From the NCBI GenBank assembly GCA_046074645.1, contig JBJTOP010000237.1, forward strand, positions 1-33,393: a stretch of 33,393 nt of DNA, written 5' to 3'. A program made the position numbers and the translations under genes. Of this stretch, positions 24,511 through 33,181 are shown piece after piece. Source of the stretch: SXXK01 sp046074645. Lineage in GTDB: Bacteria > Planctomycetota > Planctomycetia > Planctomycetales > Planctomycetaceae. Below the pieces are notes generated by a model. The model searched no databases, had not been told where the DNA came from, and worked only from the letters and a program-made list of their open reading frames with translations. Position 1 is the stretch's first letter, and each line of letters begins with the position of its first letter.

Positions 24511-24841
24511 CTAGAGACATCACTGAAAAAGGCCTCGAAATCCTGATTTTCCACCACCTGACCGGGACCGATGGCCTCGCCGTCGCGACCAGCATGGTGG
24601 GCGAGGCCCCCGCGTCCTGCGGCGGCACCGGCTACCACGCTGTCAGACCACAGGATTACGACCGCGACCTACGTGAGAAACTGTTCGAATTTGGCCGTGC
24701 GCCGTGCACTTCACGGTGGACGACAGCGCCGTGATGATGTGCACCGAACTGCGCGGTAAGGGCTCGTGGTTTTTGCCCTTTAACAACGAATCATTCCGGC
24801 GGAGCCTCAGCGATCTGGTGTTTCAGCTTACCAACACTTAG
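24507..24841 (+). pseudogene. hsdR: Remnant of type I restriction enzyme subunit R (hsdR)
   Basis: HsdR is the motor and nuclease subunit of type I restriction enzymes, normally about 1000 residues. The relic begins with a typical N-terminus (MTRDITEKGLEILIFHHLTG, then TDGLAVA). After QDYDRD it jumps to REKLFEFGR, a motif that lies well over a hundred residues further on in homologues, so an internal deletion is inferred. A one-base loss then moves the frame at about 24699: VHFTVDDSAVMMCTELRGKG and SWFLPFN follow in the next frame. Similarity ends there and a stop comes at 24839-24841. The ATG at 24507 overlaps the hsdS stop by four bases (ATGA), showing the original operon layout. Confidence 0.8.
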
Positions 24842-24945
24842 TTGATGCTGGGTTTTCGAAGCGGAGGCCAGGCCATCTTGAAATTCAAACAAAGAGATTC
24901 CGATTCCATTCCGCGGGAGGCCTGGTGGTCAGCTGCGGGGGCGAT

Positions 24946-26340
24946 TCAGCTGAAGATTTCGGTGATGGGTTTGCCGTGGTAGAGTTGATGAGGGCGGCCG
25001 GTGGCGTCGCTGAGTGTGGCATCCGGTGGGATCCCAAGGCTGTGCAGAATGGTGGCAGTCAGATCGTGCGGTGAGACTGGTTTTTCGCGGGGAAAGCGAG
25101 CGATTTCGTCGCTGGCCCCGTAGATGGCACCGCCGCGAACGCCTCCTCCGGCAAGCAGGCCGCTGTAGCACCACGGGTGATGTTCGCGGCCAGCGTTGCT
25201 GGCTGTGATCTGTGGCCGACGTCCAAACTCTCCGGTCCAGATAACGAGCGTATCGGCGAGCATTCCGCGGTCTTCAAGATCGCTGAGCACTGCGCTGAGA
25301 GCCTGATCGGCGGGGGGTATCAGGTCGTTTTTCAGTCGCTGAAAGTTGTTGCCGTGAGTGTCCCAGAAGTTGCGGCCATCGTTGTGCCAGTTGACGGTTA
25401 CGAAGGGCACGCCGAATTCAAGCAATCTTCGGGCCAGCAGCACGCACTGGCCATGAATGTTGCGGCCGTAACGATCACGAGTGGAATCGGTTTCACGCGT
25501 GAGATCAAAAGCCTGCCGAACCGCTGGCCCGGCCAGCAGTCGGAAGGCTTCCAGCTGCTGACTGGTGAGATCGGCAGCAGTGGCGATCTGATGAAGTCGT
25601 CTCTGTTGAGTATCGACGGCATCAAGGAGCTGTTGTCGGGAATGGAGTCGGCGGGAGTCAAGTCCATCGAGGAGTTGCAGTGCGGGGGCCTGCCAGTTTG
25701 GCTGAGCGGGGTCGCCGGTGACCAGCAGCGGATCGCGACGGCTGCCGAGCCAGCCGCCAGTCTGTCCGGGTGCGACACCTCCGGGCGCGGCCGGGTGCAG
25801 TGTTTTCCATGGGAGCATGACAGAGCCGGGCATGCCGGGGGCTGCCGGATGATATTCTGCGGCGACGACGCTGACGTGAGGGGAATCGCGGCGGCTGGGA
25901 GGTTCGTCGTCGCTTTTGTTCACCGGCGGCAGGCTGCCGGTGAGGGTGGTGTGGGCACTGCTGAGGTGAGCAGGGTCGTCGTGGCAGAGCGAGCGAACGA
26001 CGGCGATGCGTTCGCTGAGTGCCGCAAGGTGCCGAAAATGTTCGCAGATCTGCAGACCGGGAGTGGCGGTGGAGACTGGGCGGAATTCGCCACGAACTTC
26101 GGCGGGTGCGCTGGGTTTCAGATCGAGCGTATCGAGTTGGCTGGGACCGCCCCACATGAACAACAGCAGGCAGCGTCGAGCACGGCCAAACCCGGGGGAG
26201 TGCAGAATTCCTGTGGTAGGAGCGGCGGCGACGGCAGCGACGGGGGCGACGCGGGCAAGCGACGTGGTGGCGAACAGGCCGAGTGGACCTGCGCGGAGAA
26301 TAGCGCGGCGAGCGATCGCGGGGGGGCTTGAGGAAGGCAT
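24946..26340 (-). CDS. DUF1501 domain-containing protein
   Basis: Member of the DUF1501 family (sulfatase/alkaline-phosphatase-like fold), abundant in planctomycetes; the function is unknown. The start is ATG at 26340 (MPSSSPPAIARRAIL; 464 residues). The Arg11-Arg12 pair followed by a hydrophobic stretch (GPLGLFATTSLARVAPVAAV) looks like a Tat-type signal, common in the family. Core signatures are LLLFMWGGPSQLDTLDLKP, SLCHDDPAHLSSAHTTLTG, FVTVNWHNDG and WTGEFGRRPQI, then AGREHHPWCYSGLLAGGGV. An open frame reaches 26508, but it would put the signal segment in mid-protein. It is divergent from the amidohydrolase gene at 26550 and has no DUF1549/DUF1553 partner beside it. Confidence 0.88.
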   Translation of the reverse strand: MPSSSPPAIARRAILRAGPLGLFATTSLARVAPVAAVAAAPTTGILHSPGFGRARRCLLLFMWGGPSQLDTLDLKPSAPAEVRGEFRPVSTATPGLQICEHFRHLAALSERIAVVRSLCHDDPAHLSSAHTTLTGSLPPVNKSDDEPPSRRDSPHVSVVAAEYHPAAPGMPGSVMLPWKTLHPAAPGGVAPGQTGGWLGSRRDPLLVTGDPAQPNWQAPALQLLDGLDSRRLHSRQQLLDAVDTQQRRLHQIATAADLTSQQLEAFRLLAGPAVRQAFDLTRETDSTRDRYGRNIHGQCVLLARRLLEFGVPFVTVNWHNDGRNFWDTHGNNFQRLKNDLIPPADQALSAVLSDLEDRGMLADTLVIWTGEFGRRPQITASNAGREHHPWCYSGLLAGGGVRGGAIYGASDEIARFPREKPVSPHDLTATILHSLGIPPDATLSDATGRPHQLYHGKPITEIFS

Positions 26341-26549
26341 GGGAGGGAAGGGGAGGGAGTTGGGAGCGGGTGCTGGGGAGGCCGATAGAATACCGCCCGT
26401 TTCCTGCCTCTGTCCAGCAGAATTCGCAGGGATCGTGCCGGTGATGTCGAAAGCCTGCGATGAATTTGCTATGCTGCAGAGGTGCGGAAAAACCGATTTT
26501 TTACGCACTCAACTCCGTTTTCCAGTCGATCAGATCAGGACATCACTCG

Positions 26550-27425
26550 ATGAGTGCTCCGGGAATTGTGCGGACCGCGTTGCTGCAGATCCAGTGTTCG
26601 ACCGATGTTTCGCAGAATCTTGATCGCACCATCGCCCAGATTCGCGAAGCGGCCCGCGCAGGTGCTCAGGTGATCTGTCTGCAGGAAGTTTTCAACACCC
26701 AGTACCCGTGTCAGACCGAGGATCACGCAAATTTCGAACTGGCAGAAGCCATTCCAGGCCCCACCACCACCGCACTCGAGGCGATTGCCCGAGAACATCA
26801 GGTGGTCATCGTGGTGCCCCTGTTCGAACGCAGAACTCACGGCCTCTACCATAACTCCGCCGTGATCCTCGATGCCGACGGCTCAATCGCGGGTCTGTAC
26901 AGAAAGATGCATATTCCGGACGATCCGCTCTACTACGAAAAATTCTATTTCACCCCGGGTGACCTCGGGTTCCTTGCCTTTCAAACCCGCTACGCCAAAG
27001 TTGGTGTGTGTATCTGCTGGGATCAGTGGTACCCCGAAGCCGCTCGACTAACCGCCATGCAGGGGGCGGAGCTGTTGTTCTACCCAACGGCAATTGGCTG
27101 GATTCCGGGCGAGCGGGATGTTTACGGTGCCAGTCAGTATTCGGCATGGCAAACGATGATGAGAAGTCATGCGATTGCAAACGGTGTGTTTGTCGGGGCA
27201 CCTAACCGTACGGGGCTGGAGGGCAGCATTGAATTCTGGGGCGGCAGTTTTCTGGCAGACCCCTACGGCAATGTGCTTGCCCAGGCTGCTCATGACGGCG
27301 ACGCCATCCTGCATGTCAACTGCGACCTGTCACTGATCAACACCGCCAGAACGCACTGGCCATTCTTTCGCGACCGGCGGATCGATGCATTCGGCCCGCT
27401 CCAGCAACGCTGGTGTGAACGCTGA
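26550..27425 (+). CDS. aguB: Carbon-nitrogen hydrolase, N-carbamoylputrescine amidase type
   Basis: A nitrilase-superfamily amidase. Closest in pattern to N-carbamoylputrescine amidase (AguB), which makes putrescine in the agmatine route. The protein has 291 residues from ATG 26550 (MSAPGIVRTALLQIQCS), with AGGA 9 bases upstream. The catalytic triad is in place: Glu46 (CLQEVFNTQYPCQTED), Lys119 (LYRKMHIPDDPLYYEKFYF) and Cys156 (VCICWDQWYPEAARL). The CWDQWYPEAAR and YEKFYFTPGD motifs favour AguB over other nitrilases. No agmatine deiminase or arginine decarboxylase is in the window to confirm the pathway. Confidence 0.88.
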   Translation: MSAPGIVRTALLQIQCSTDVSQNLDRTIAQIREAARAGAQVICLQEVFNTQYPCQTEDHANFELAEAIPGPTTTALEAIAREHQVVIVVPLFERRTHGLYHNSAVILDADGSIAGLYRKMHIPDDPLYYEKFYFTPGDLGFLAFQTRYAKVGVCICWDQWYPEAARLTAMQGAELLFYPTAIGWIPGERDVYGASQYSAWQTMMRSHAIANGVFVGAPNRTGLEGSIEFWGGSFLADPYGNVLAQAAHDGDAILHVNCDLSLINTARTHWPFFRDRRIDAFGPLQQRWCER

Positions 27426-27600
27426 AACCCAGCATTCGCACTGCTGCCGACTGAACAGCGCAGGAACGCCGCGGTCGAGCTACGTAAAGATTTCACGCGG
27501 AATTTTAGAGAAATTCCCGCAGCTGCGGCATCATTCTGCCAGTGTTATATACAGCAGATGTCCTCTGACACAAAACAGGACCTGCATCGGTCCAGGCTCC

Positions 27601-27618
27601 TGCCGGTGACTCCCGGCA
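27601..27618 (+). other. Short inverted repeat downstream of the aguB-type gene
   Basis: Arms TGCCGG and CCGGCA with a 6-base loop, in the 256-base gap between the amidase and the next plus-strand gene. It could be part of a terminator or a regulatory site; no long T-run follows. Confidence 0.25.
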
Positions 27619-27681
27619 TTTGAACCTGATAACACATTCTGCGCTCACGCTGCGCGCCTCGTTGCAGAAATTGAGATCAGT

Positions 27682-28713
27682 ATGACACCAAAGACACGTC
27701 AGCATTCCGCTCCTTCGCATTTTCGACGAATCCTGCTGGCGCCACTGGGACTGGCGCTGCTGCTTGCTGCAATCGACTGGGGTTTCCGCGGGCATTGGCA
27801 GGACTGGCTGCAGCGCCGCATGGAGACAGCCGACGGCTGGTTACTTTCCGTCTTCACGGCCGATATTCACCGGAATGGCGGTTCCAATCAGGCCATCCCG
27901 CCAAAGACGGTCACTCCAGTGACCAATGCGGATGTTTGGGAAATCAGCGTGGAGCCAGCGAATCTCGCGAATTTCCCTGAAGCCCAGAACGCTTCTCAAC
28001 AGTCGGTGGCTGACACCGCAGCTTCCATATCTGCAGATTTGGAGCAGATCAGCACCGTCACGTCCACTGAAGCGACTCACTTGCTTCGAACTGCACTTGC
28101 CCGATCCGGCACCGCGAACGGTAAACAGCAAATCTGCCGCGTGGTACTCACTGGAATCGCTTTGACCGGCCAGCGGCAGGCAGACGGCAGCTGGCAGCTC
28201 CAGCCGGGAAATCTGCAGCAGAACCTCGTTATTCCTGATCCGGATGGTGCTCTGCATCCAGCCGGTTTACTGAACGGGACGGCAACAGAGTCGCAGGATA
28301 ATTCTGAGTGGTTCAAGGGGAAAATGTGGATTGAGCCACGGCCGGATGGCGTCACCATCGTCTGGAGTGACGGGTCGGGTGATCCGGTAACGGCAAGGCG
28401 GATGCAGGCTGAGTTGATCACAGGGACGCTGGAGGACGTTTCCAGTGGGCTGCCTTTGGAGCTGAAACCTGATCTGGCGTCCGCGAGTTTCCTTCAGGAA
28501 CTGCTTGCCGACAATCTGCGTCCACAGCTGGCAGAGCAACTCGGTGATGGGCTGGAAGCAGACGACATTGATGCTGAACTGACAAGTCCGGGGCGCACAC
28601 GCATTACAATAGATGGCAGTGTGATGTCGTGGTCGTTCGTCTCATCCGCCACTGTACGGCTGCAGCGGGCGACAGCACAACCGTTGCGATCAGCGACGTC
28701 GTTGACGAAATGA
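27682..28713 (+). CDS. Hypothetical membrane-anchored protein
   Basis: I do not recognise a family. The protein has 343 residues from ATG 27682 (MTPKTRQHSAPSHFRRIL). A basic N-terminus is followed by one hydrophobic segment (about 16-31, ILLAPLGLALLLAAID), which suggests a signal anchor with the rest outside the cytoplasm. The remainder is hydrophilic. It has an Ala/Ser/Thr-rich helical-looking part (about 95-150) and then strand-like stretches such as CRVVLTGIALTGQRQADGSW, KMWIEPRPDGVTIVWSDGSG and RTRITIDGSVMSWSFVSSA. Codon use looks like that of its neighbours, so it is probably a real gene. It is 256 bases after the amidase gene and convergent with the NagA-like gene. Confidence 0.65.
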   Translation: MTPKTRQHSAPSHFRRILLAPLGLALLLAAIDWGFRGHWQDWLQRRMETADGWLLSVFTADIHRNGGSNQAIPPKTVTPVTNADVWEISVEPANLANFPEAQNASQQSVADTAASISADLEQISTVTSTEATHLLRTALARSGTANGKQQICRVVLTGIALTGQRQADGSWQLQPGNLQQNLVIPDPDGALHPAGLLNGTATESQDNSEWFKGKMWIEPRPDGVTIVWSDGSGDPVTARRMQAELITGTLEDVSSGLPLELKPDLASASFLQELLADNLRPQLAEQLGDGLEADDIDAELTSPGRTRITIDGSVMSWSFVSSATVRLQRATAQPLRSATSLTK

Positions 28714-28791
28714 AAGCATGGTTTATGCGGCGAGCTGCCCCGTCTGTATCGGTGGGTCAGGGAGGTGTTGTTCGTCGCGGTTTCCGTCTGG

Positions 28792-29979
28792 CTACTGGGT
28801 CAGCTTTCCCTGCAGAATGATGTGCCGAACCTGCAGATCTTCATCGAGCACCAGTACATCAGCCATTTTGCCGGCTTCGAGGCTGCCATGGGTGAGCTGC
28901 ATGCCGGTACGTTCGGCGGGAGTGAGAGTGGCCATGCGGATGACCGCGGGGAGTCCGACGGTGGTCGATTGGTACATCTGCCGCACCATGTGGTCCATTC
29001 CGGTTACGGCACTGGCAAGGCTCCCGGAGGGCGCCCAGCCGACGCGTCCATCGCTGGTGAAAGGAGTGCCGCAGTCGTGTCGGCCGAAGACCGAGGGTCC
29101 AGGCGGCATATCGAGAGCGCGATTGCAGTCGGTGACAAGACAGAGTCGTTCGGGGCCGAGCATGTGAGCGGCGAACTCAAGAAGTTCGGGAGCGAGGTGA
29201 CAGCCATCCGCAATCACTTCGGTGCTCATGTCACGATTCATCAGCACGAATTCCGCCATGCTGGCCTGCATGGGTGTGCCGAAGCGCTGGCGGAGCGACG
29301 GCACACTGCTCATGGCACACCAGAAATGGTCCACATGTCGCATACCGTATTCGAAGGCGCGTGACATTTCAGTCCACGAGGCATTTGAGTGACCGCAGGT
29401 GATGAGACAGTTGTGTTTGCGGGCCACCTTCCAGAAAAGTTCGGCGCCGGGAAGTTCTGCGGCACAGGTGGCGATGCGAATCATCTTCGTACGGAAGTAC
29501 TCTCGAATCTCTTCCAGTTCAGGCGGGCGACATTCGTTGCGATCGTGGCAGCCGGCTTTGTCGGGTGCAAACCACGGTCCGTAGAGGTGGATACCGGCGA
29601 TTGCGGCACCGGTTTCACGGCCGGACCTGAGCAGCTTTGCGGAGGATCGGCAGGCGGTGATCATTTCCAGAATGTGTGCCATAGACCCGGTTGTGGTGGT
29701 GGGGAAGAGTGTGGTGGTGCCGTGCTTCAGATGAGTGCGGCAGGTGGTGAGAACGGCCTCGATGGTGCCGTCCATGAAGTCAGCTCCCCCACCACCGTGA
29801 ACGTGAATATCGATGAAGCCGGGAACGATGTAACCACCCTGAGCATCGATCTCGGTGATGCCACGGCCTGGGCGATGACGACGCGAGACTGACTGAATTT
29901 GTGAGCCGCTGGTTTGCACCATCCCATCTTTCAGGATTCGATCAGGCAGAACGACGGTACCGTTGAGAATTGCAGGCAT
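28792..29979 (-). CDS. nagA: NagA-like amidohydrolase (N-acetylglucosamine-6-phosphate deacetylase family, variant)
   Basis: Amidohydrolase-fold enzyme of the N-acetylglucosamine-6-phosphate deacetylase family, which feeds amino sugar catabolism. The start is ATG at 29979 (MPAILNGTVVLPDRIL; 395 residues). Conserved parts are GFIDIHVHGGGG (His59, His61), HGTTTLFPTTTTGS, GHSNAS (His197), a second His218 (RHVDHFW) and VTDCNRALDMPPG (catalytic-position Asp284). Two motifs differ from classical NagA: HLYGPWFAPDKAGCH has Tyr133 where NagA has the metal-binding Glu, and DHFWCAMSS replaces the usual HxxNAM. It is therefore likely a distinct subfamily, and the substrate may differ. It is divergent from the helicase gene. 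Confidence 0.8.
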   Translation of the reverse strand: MPAILNGTVVLPDRILKDGMVQTSGSQIQSVSRRHRPGRGITEIDAQGGYIVPGFIDIHVHGGGGADFMDGTIEAVLTTCRTHLKHGTTTLFPTTTTGSMAHILEMITACRSSAKLLRSGRETGAAIAGIHLYGPWFAPDKAGCHDRNECRPPELEEIREYFRTKMIRIATCAAELPGAELFWKVARKHNCLITCGHSNASWTEMSRAFEYGMRHVDHFWCAMSSVPSLRQRFGTPMQASMAEFVLMNRDMSTEVIADGCHLAPELLEFAAHMLGPERLCLVTDCNRALDMPPGPSVFGRHDCGTPFTSDGRVGWAPSGSLASAVTGMDHMVRQMYQSTTVGLPAVIRMATLTPAERTGMQLTHGSLEAGKMADVLVLDEDLQVRHIILQGKLTQ

Positions 29980-30227
29980 GTGACTTGGCTCTGAGGGTGA
30001 TGTTGTTGAGGGAAGGCGGGAGTGTAGTGCAGAATGCGGAAGCATGTGAATGCAACTGGCGTTCGGCGTGTGTCAAGCAGATTCCGCCCTCGATTCCCCG
30101 GATTTCCTCGACTTTTCCCCGTCAATCGCTCCGATGTTGATTTGCCGGCTCGCTGCGGGTAGCCTGCGAAGTCCCCGACGACGTCGCCGGTTACACATCC
30201 ACAAGTCCGTTTTTTTCACCTGGACGC

Positions 30228-32300
30228 ATGATCAATCTTCAGGGAATGAACGCTCCGCAGCGTGATGCCGTCAGTACCATTTCCGGACCGCTGCTTGTGC
30301 TGGCGGGCGCCGGAACCGGCAAGACTCGTGTGATTACCTATCGCATGGCGAACCTGATTGCGCACGGGATCCGGCCGGATCGAATTCTGTCGGTGACATT
30401 CACCAACAAAGCCGCGCGGGAAATGCGTGAGCGGGCACTGAAGCTGGTGAGCCGGCAATCGCGACTGCGGCCTGAAGTCGCCACCTTTCACGCGTGGTGT
30501 GTACGCGTGCTTCGCGAAGACATTGAGGCCCTTGGCTACCCGAAGCAGTTTGCCATTTATGATCGCGGCGATCAGGAATCTGCAGCCCGCAAAGCGCTCC
30601 GCGACATCCGACTGGGCGACGACACCATGAAGCCCAGTGATCTGGTCAACCGTATCAGCCGGTGGAAGATGCAGGGAGTACTGGACAGCGAAGCCGCCAA
30701 TCACACGGAATCAGATTTCGACTTTCTGGCCGCCATGGCCTATCGCAAGTATCAGAAACAGCTGCGGGCCAGTGGAGCGGTCGATTTCGACGACCTGCTG
30801 CTGCTCACCGTTCGCCTGTTTCACGAACACCCAGGCATCCTGCAGCGGCATCAGTCGCGATATGACCACGTTCAGATTGATGAATATCAGGACACCAACG
30901 GTGTTCAGTTTCAGCTGATTCAGTCACTGGTAAAGCCGCATCGAAACATCTGTGTTGTGGGCGATGACGACCAGTCGATCTATGGCTGGCGTGGTGCCGA
31001 GGTTGAGCACATCATTCGCTTTGCTGATCATTTTCCCGGCACGAAGGTGGTGCGTCTGGAACATAACTATCGCTGTACTCCGGAGATTCTTGCTGCCGCA
31101 AATCGACTTGTGAAACACAATCGCAATCGACATGACAAAACCCTGATTGCTCACAAGAAATCCGCATCCAGTGTCCGCCTGCAGGTGTTTGACGATGAAA
31201 CCGCCGAAGCCGAACACGTAGTCCGCGAAATCTGCTATCTCATCGGACAGCTTGGAGTCAAGCCGAAACAGGTGGCGATCCTGTTTCGCACCAACGAACA
31301 GCCGCGACTGTTTGAACAGGAACTGCGACGTCTGAAGGTGCCTTATCTGCTGGTTGGTGGTCAGTCATTCTTTGATCGCCGCGAAATTCGGGACCTGATG
31401 GCCTATCTCAAAGCCATCGACAACCCCCGCGACGAAGTTTCACTCCTGCGCGTTATCAACACTCCGGCCCGCGGAATCGGTGATTCAACCACGGAAAAGC
31501 TGTTGCAGGCGGCCGTGAAACAGGGAATCAGTTTTTGGGAGATGGTGCCGCAGGCTGCTGCGAACGGCCTGATTCTGTCTCGTGCAGTGACTCCGCTGAA
31601 TTCCTTCCAGGAACTGCTGCAGCGCTATGCCGCAGCCATGCACGAAACTCCTGCGAAACTCCCCGAGCTTGCCCGTAGTCTGCTCCAGGAAATCAACTAC
31701 GAATCCGAAATTGCCAAACAGTACAAGGAGCCGGAACAGGCGGAATTTCGTCGCGCGCTGCTGGAGGAATTCGTCAATTCAATTGGACTCTACGTCGAAA
31801 AAGCCCCGGATCCAACTCTGACTGGATTCCTTGAATCTATGGCACTCATGGATCGCGAAGAAGAATCCGACCGGGACGAAAAGCAGGACAACGATGCCGT
31901 TCGCCTGATGACACTGCACTCCGCCAAAGGACTTGAGTTCCCTCGGGTGTATCTTGTGGGGATGGAAGAAGGCTTTCTGCCGCACAAACGCAGCATCGAA
32001 GAGGACACAGAGAAGGCCATTGCCGAAGAACGGCGGCTGGCCTATGTGGGCGTCACTCGAGCCATGGATCACCTCACACTTACGCGGGCTGTCGCCCGAA
32101 TGAAGTGGGGCAAGCGACGCGAAGCCGTGCCGTCTCGATTCCTGTTCGAAATCCAGGCCCAGCCCGATCAGCCACTTCCGGAAGTTCACATCAGCTCTGA
32201 CGACGCCTCCAGCCCACTCCCGCCCGGTTCTGTCGCCACGACCTCCGCGGCAGCCCGACCGGCGATGCTTCCTGATGAGTTCGAGATGCCGCCGTTCTGA
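30228..32300 (+). CDS. ATP-dependent DNA helicase, UvrD/Rep/PcrA family
   Basis: Superfamily 1A 3'-5' DNA helicase used in replication restart and repair. The protein has 690 residues, the normal length. Motifs in order: Q-motif MNAPQRDAV; Walker A LAGAGTGKT (25-33); motif Ia TFTNKAAREM; motif II QIDEYQDTN (216-224); motif III VVGDDDQSIYGWRGAE (243-258); motif IV RLEHNYRC; motif V LHSAKGLEFPRVYLVGMEEG; motif VI EERRLAYVGVTRA. GGQSFFDRREIRDLMAYLKA and GFLPHKRSIEED are closest in pattern to Rep. The C-terminal tail is short and Pro/Ser-rich, without the UvrD/PcrA Tudor-like end being obvious. The start is ATG at 30228 (MINLQGMNAPQRDAV). Rep versus PcrA cannot be settled from the sequence alone. 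Confidence 0.95.
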   Translation: MINLQGMNAPQRDAVSTISGPLLVLAGAGTGKTRVITYRMANLIAHGIRPDRILSVTFTNKAAREMRERALKLVSRQSRLRPEVATFHAWCVRVLREDIEALGYPKQFAIYDRGDQESAARKALRDIRLGDDTMKPSDLVNRISRWKMQGVLDSEAANHTESDFDFLAAMAYRKYQKQLRASGAVDFDDLLLLTVRLFHEHPGILQRHQSRYDHVQIDEYQDTNGVQFQLIQSLVKPHRNICVVGDDDQSIYGWRGAEVEHIIRFADHFPGTKVVRLEHNYRCTPEILAAANRLVKHNRNRHDKTLIAHKKSASSVRLQVFDDETAEAEHVVREICYLIGQLGVKPKQVAILFRTNEQPRLFEQELRRLKVPYLLVGGQSFFDRREIRDLMAYLKAIDNPRDEVSLLRVINTPARGIGDSTTEKLLQAAVKQGISFWEMVPQAAANGLILSRAVTPLNSFQELLQRYAAAMHETPAKLPELARSLLQEINYESEIAKQYKEPEQAEFRRALLEEFVNSIGLYVEKAPDPTLTGFLESMALMDREEESDRDEKQDNDAVRLMTLHSAKGLEFPRVYLVGMEEGFLPHKRSIEEDTEKAIAEERRLAYVGVTRAMDHLTLTRAVARMKWGKRREAVPSRFLFEIQAQPDQPLPEVHISSDDASSPLPPGSVATTSAAARPAMLPDEFEMPPF

Positions 32301-32366
32301 ATCCCGGTCCAGACGACGTTGTGACCGCCCCCTTTGCAGCCCCGCACCGCAGCCCGCAACCGTCGC

Positions 32367-32864
32367 TTACTCTTCGATGCGTCGAAGAATCCGTCCGTTG
32401 GGGCCCGCTATGACACGGCGAGTCGTGCCCGTGAAATGGACAACATGTGCGAAAAACATATTTGAAAATCCTATCGAAGTATGGGCAAAGACTTCGCCGC
32501 CACCTGGGCTGAGCAGGGCCGCAGCAACCGCTTCAAGAAATACCCGGCCAGCAGGCCCTTGTGCGACATTGCAGCTATTGAAGTAAACTCGCGCATTGGC
32601 AGTTGTGAGATTACCCCAATTTCGACCCTCAACTTGCCGCCACCAGTCAGCGTGGATGCTGCGGTCTCCAAACTCGATAAACCCGGGACCACCATGTGAA
32701 TCAAACAGGATTCGCTCGAAACGCCTGGCACTGCGAACGAGGCCGTCGAGGGTCACAATGAGATCGTCTTCGCCAGCGATCGCATAGCGGTTGGCCTCCC
32801 CGCGTCGATCCGCTGAAGCCAGTATTCGAACGTCGTCGCCAGCATAAAGATGCAACAGAGCCAC
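32367..32864 (-). CDS. Small stand-alone caspase-like (DUF4347/CHAT-like) protein
   Basis: A 165-residue protein without signal peptide or membrane helices. FDSHGGPGFIEFGD (His57) followed about 40 residues later by VYFNSCNVAQGPAGRVFLEA (Cys98) matches the His...Cys layout of caspase-like folds. It most resembles DUF4347, which has an SHG motif, a Gly/Ser-Cys segment and then GxxF. GGGEVFAHTSIGF fits the last core strand of that fold. The start is GTG at 32864 (MALLHLYAGDDVRIL) with AGAGAGG 6 bases upstream. It is convergent with the helicase gene (66-base gap). The family link is motif-based inference; activity and partners are unknown. Confidence 0.7.
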   Translation of the reverse strand: MALLHLYAGDDVRILASADRRGEANRYAIAGEDDLIVTLDGLVRSARRFERILFDSHGGPGFIEFGDRSIHADWWRQVEGRNWGNLTTANARVYFNSCNVAQGPAGRVFLEAVAAALLSPGGGEVFAHTSIGFSNMFFAHVVHFTGTTRRVIAGPNGRILRRIEE

Positions 32865-32870
32865 AGCGTA

Positions 32871-32877
32871 CCTCTCT
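32871..32877 (-). promoter_or_regulatory. Ribosome binding site of the caspase-like gene
   Basis: AGAGAGG on the minus strand, 6 bases before the GTG at 32864. It supports both the reality of the small gene and its GTG start. Confidence 0.5.
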
Positions 32878-33042
32878 TTCGATGTGCCTCGTCAGGAATT
32901 ACGAAGGATAGAGCATTCCTTCGATTTCACTTGCTGTCAACTCACCTGCCAGATGTCTTTTGCAGATTCAGCAGCGCATCAGCGAGCTCCCAGCCGATGC
33001 GCCCGATGGCCCTGCCTTTCGGGCAAAGCGCACAACCGGGAG

Positions 33043-33166
33043 GGCGAAGCTCCTGCTGAGCCGCATCCCTGCCGCGAGCACTGCGACGATCACTGCTGCT
33101 CCGTAAAAACGCAGGCAATCGCTCACAGCGTGGATCAGCGTTCGGTGGCTCGGCAGGAGCCTCGCC
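33043..33166. repeat. Inverted pair of a planctomycete-type palindromic repeat
   Basis: Two 20-base arms (33043-33062 and 33147-33166) are reverse complements at 18 of 20 positions, separated by 84 bases. Left arm: GGCGAAGCTCCTGCTGAGCC. Translated outward, each arm reads Gly-Glu-Ala-Pro-Ala-Glu-Pro, a peptide I associate with dispersed repeats in planctomycete genomes. The spacer shows no gene. Confidence 0.6.
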
Positions 33167-33181
33167 GTGGGATGGTGAAAC

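Noticed and set aside
25177..26331. Open frame of 384 codons on the plus strand opposite the DUF1501 gene
   Set aside because: The minus-strand frame carries clear DUF1501 motifs; this one has none.
26341..26508. N-terminal extension of the DUF1501 protein by 56 residues
   Set aside because: It would bury the Arg-Arg signal segment inside the protein; the ATG at 26340 places it at the N-terminus as in the family.
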